A stretch of DNA of 32,160 bases, from assembly GCA_017534835.1 (NCBI GenBank), contig JAFXVT010000044.1:1-32160 (forward strand), written 5' to 3'. The position numbers and the translations under genes were made by a program. The stretch's first letter is position 1; every line of letters begins with the position of its first letter. The notes beneath the pieces were generated by a model that saw only the letters and a list, made by a program, of their open reading frames with translations, had not been told where the DNA came from and did not search any database. This DNA is from Ruminococcus sp. GTDB taxonomy: Bacteria; Bacillota; Clostridia; Oscillospirales; Ruminococcaceae. Positions 30,749-32,160 of the stretch are shown here, one piece after another.

Positions 30749-31996
30749 ATGGAATTTTTTGACGGTCTCTTAACCGTAAAAAGCGTCGGATTTCTGATGT
30801 TCTCGGTGCTGCTCATCGCGGCGCTCGGCTATGTCCTCGGACGCATCACCATCAAGGGCATCTCACTCGGTACAGCAGGCGTATTCATAGTAGCGCTCGC
30901 TTACGGTATGCTCTTCCATGAACAGCTCACAACTCAGCTCGTCGTAAGTCAGAAGGACGCGTCAGGAACAGTCCTTGCTGATATATCCTTCGTAGATTCA
31001 GCACTGAAGATAGTCGACAACCTCGGACTGATACTGTTCGTTTCGGCAGTCGGCTTCATCGCCGGACCGAATTTCTTTGCAAACTTCAAGAAGAACTTCA
31101 AATCCTACGTGCTCCTCGCGCTCATAATAATCCTTAGCGGCGGACTCGCCTGCGCAGGCTGCATTATGATAGGCAGGAACTTCACCGACCTTGACACCGG
31201 CGAATTTACAGCTCTTATGTCAGGACTTCTCTCAGGTGCGCTCACAAGTACGCCCGGCTTCTCGGCAGCAAAGGACGCTGCCGGAGCAGAGCTCGAGCCT
31301 GTAGTAAGTGTCGGCTATGGTATCGCCTATATCTTCGGTGTTCTCGGCGTTGTTCTCTTCGTCCAGCTCGTACCGAAAATGCTCGGTGCTGATATGGCAA
31401 AGGAGCGTGAGCTCCTCGTCGGCAAGGAGGCAAAGGCGAAGAAGATGAAGTCCGACAAGAAGCTGATCCAGATGGACGATTTTGGCATTATGCCCTTTGC
31501 ACTCGCAGCTGTTCTCGGTATCATCATCGGCTCGATAAAGTTCAGGAACTTCTCGCTCTCCACAACAGGCGGCTGCCTGCTCGTTGCGCTCCTCTTCGGT
31601 CACTTCGGACGCATCGGCAGCATCAGCATAATGCCCAAGGATACGACGCTCAAGGTTTTCCGCGAGCTCGGACTGATGTTCTTCCTCATCGGTGCAGGCG
31701 TATCCGGCGGAGCTAAATTCGCAGAGTACTTCCAGGCAGTTTACTTCCTCTATGGTATCATAATGACGATAGTACCGATGATAATCGGCTTCCTGTTCGC
31801 AAAGTTCGTACTGAAGCTCAACCTGCTCAACAACCTCGGCTCCATCACAGGCGGTATGACCTCGACACCTGCGCTCGGCACGCTCATCAGCACAGCCGGC
31901 ACAGAGGACGTTGCATCTGCATACGCGGCAACATATCCCGTTGCCCTCATATCGGTAGTTCTCGTCGAGCAGTTCATAATCATACTCTTCAAGTAA
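30749..31996 (+). CDS. AspT/YidE-family permease, candidate dicarboxylate exporter
   Basis: 415 residues with about 10 hydrophobic segments arranged as two repeats. Each repeat carries the family signature: SGALTSTPGFSAA near residue 165 and GGMTSTPALGTL near 370. AspT, YidE and YbjL share this duplication. AspT swaps aspartate for alanine, and Actinobacillus and E. coli relatives have been linked to succinate export. The two TrkA-C domains common in the family's middle loop are replaced by a short lysine-rich linker (KEAKAKKMKSDKK). It follows frdA by 88 bases; succinate export is an inference from context, not from residues. Ten bases upstream is AGAAAGAAAG, a weak ribosome site. Confidence 0.75.
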   Translation: MEFFDGLLTVKSVGFLMFSVLLIAALGYVLGRITIKGISLGTAGVFIVALAYGMLFHEQLTTQLVVSQKDASGTVLADISFVDSALKIVDNLGLILFVSAVGFIAGPNFFANFKKNFKSYVLLALIIILSGGLACAGCIMIGRNFTDLDTGEFTALMSGLLSGALTSTPGFSAAKDAAGAELEPVVSVGYGIAYIFGVLGVVLFVQLVPKMLGADMAKERELLVGKEAKAKKMKSDKKLIQMDDFGIMPFALAAVLGIIIGSIKFRNFSLSTTGGCLLVALLFGHFGRIGSISIMPKDTTLKVFRELGLMFFLIGAGVSGGAKFAEYFQAVYFLYGIIMTIVPMIIGFLFAKFVLKLNLLNNLGSITGGMTSTPALGTLISTAGTEDVASAYAATYPVALISVVLVEQFIIILFK

Positions 31997-32024
31997 AAAA
32001 ACACTCCGCTAAGGGCTTTTGAAA

Positions 32025-32160
32025 TGCTCCCCTTTTGTTAGACAATGTGGTATAATAGAGATATACCAATTTGAAATCTAACGAAAGGGGGCATTTTTAT
32101 GCCTAAAGGAAAGCCGAACAAGAGATACACACCTGAATTTAAGATTATGGTCGTGGAGAC
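32025..32160 (+). mobile_element. Left end of an IS3-like insertion sequence (truncated by the window)
   Basis: Begins around TGCTCCCCTTTTGTTAGAC (32025-32043), a TG-starting end as in IS3-family inverted repeats. The complement of this end recurs as TCTAACGAAAGGGGGCA (32077-32093) just before the transposase start, so the IS leader can fold back on itself. A TATAAT lies at 32051-32056. The right end and any target-site duplication are outside the window. Confidence 0.7.
32099..32160 (+). CDS. IS3-family transposase OrfA, N-terminal fragment
   Basis: The reading frame from ATG 32099 gives MPKGKPNKRYTPEFKIMVVE, the standard start of IS3/IS150-type OrfA helix-turn-helix proteins (KRYTPEFK). 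GAAAGGGGG lies seven to eight bases upstream. The gene is cut by the window end, so intactness and the OrfB frameshift partner cannot be assessed. Confidence 0.8.
   Translation, partial: MPKGKPNKRYTPEFKIMVVE

Overview
The window looks like a chromosomal segment of a strictly anaerobic, roughly 50% GC clostridial bacterium, most likely Ruminococcaceae/Oscillospiraceae (Ruminococcus-like). This rests on the protein families present (DUF4317, a clostridial Rex, an Aquifex-type aconitase, a eukaryote-type NADP isocitrate dehydrogenase, HdrABC/MvhD proteins), on AGGAGG ribosome-binding sites and on clean sigma-A promoters. The genus is an inference; no species-level marker beyond the 23S tail is present.

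Layout. 1-443: end of an rRNA operon (23S tail, 5S, a CAU-anticodon tRNA) with a strong terminator. 484-2993: a minus-strand operon encoding a beta-CASP metallo-beta-lactamase RNase-like protein and a ComEA-like double helix-hairpin-helix protein. 3019-3440: a noncoding 98-bp tandem repeat. 3535-5308: a GNAT acetyltransferase and a DUF4317 protein. 5387-8765: an operon with a cytosolic GH26-like glycosidase, a membrane-anchored unknown protein, ispD and ispF. 8784-9602: a second noncoding repeat region, a large inverted element whose hairpins share a TGT loop with the first repeat. 9605-14338: lon, engB (ysxC), lysA and a small membrane protein.

14502-31996 is the metabolic core: aconitase, a TraX-like protein and three tiny membrane proteins, NADP isocitrate dehydrogenase, the redox repressor Rex, class II fumarase, then a nine-gene operon hdrB-hdrC-hdrA-mvhD(flxD)-two Fe-S subunits (flxB/flxC-like)-flxA-frdB-like-frdA-like, followed by an AspT/YidE-family permease. 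Together they encode the oxidative branch from citrate to 2-oxoglutarate and the last steps of the reductive branch from malate through fumarate to succinate. The fumarate reductase here has no membrane anchor or quinone-binding subunit. It is co-encoded with a complete FlxABCD-HdrABC set, a type of NADH-oxidising flavin-based electron-bifurcating module. My main inference is a soluble complex that reduces fumarate with NADH while also reducing ferredoxin, with the downstream permease as a candidate C4-dicarboxylate (succinate) exporter. Three Rex-operator-like sequences, one over the aconitase promoter and two between rex and fumarase, suggest that NADH/NAD+ status controls the cluster.

The window ends in the left end of an IS3-like insertion sequence whose transposase is cut by the window edge.
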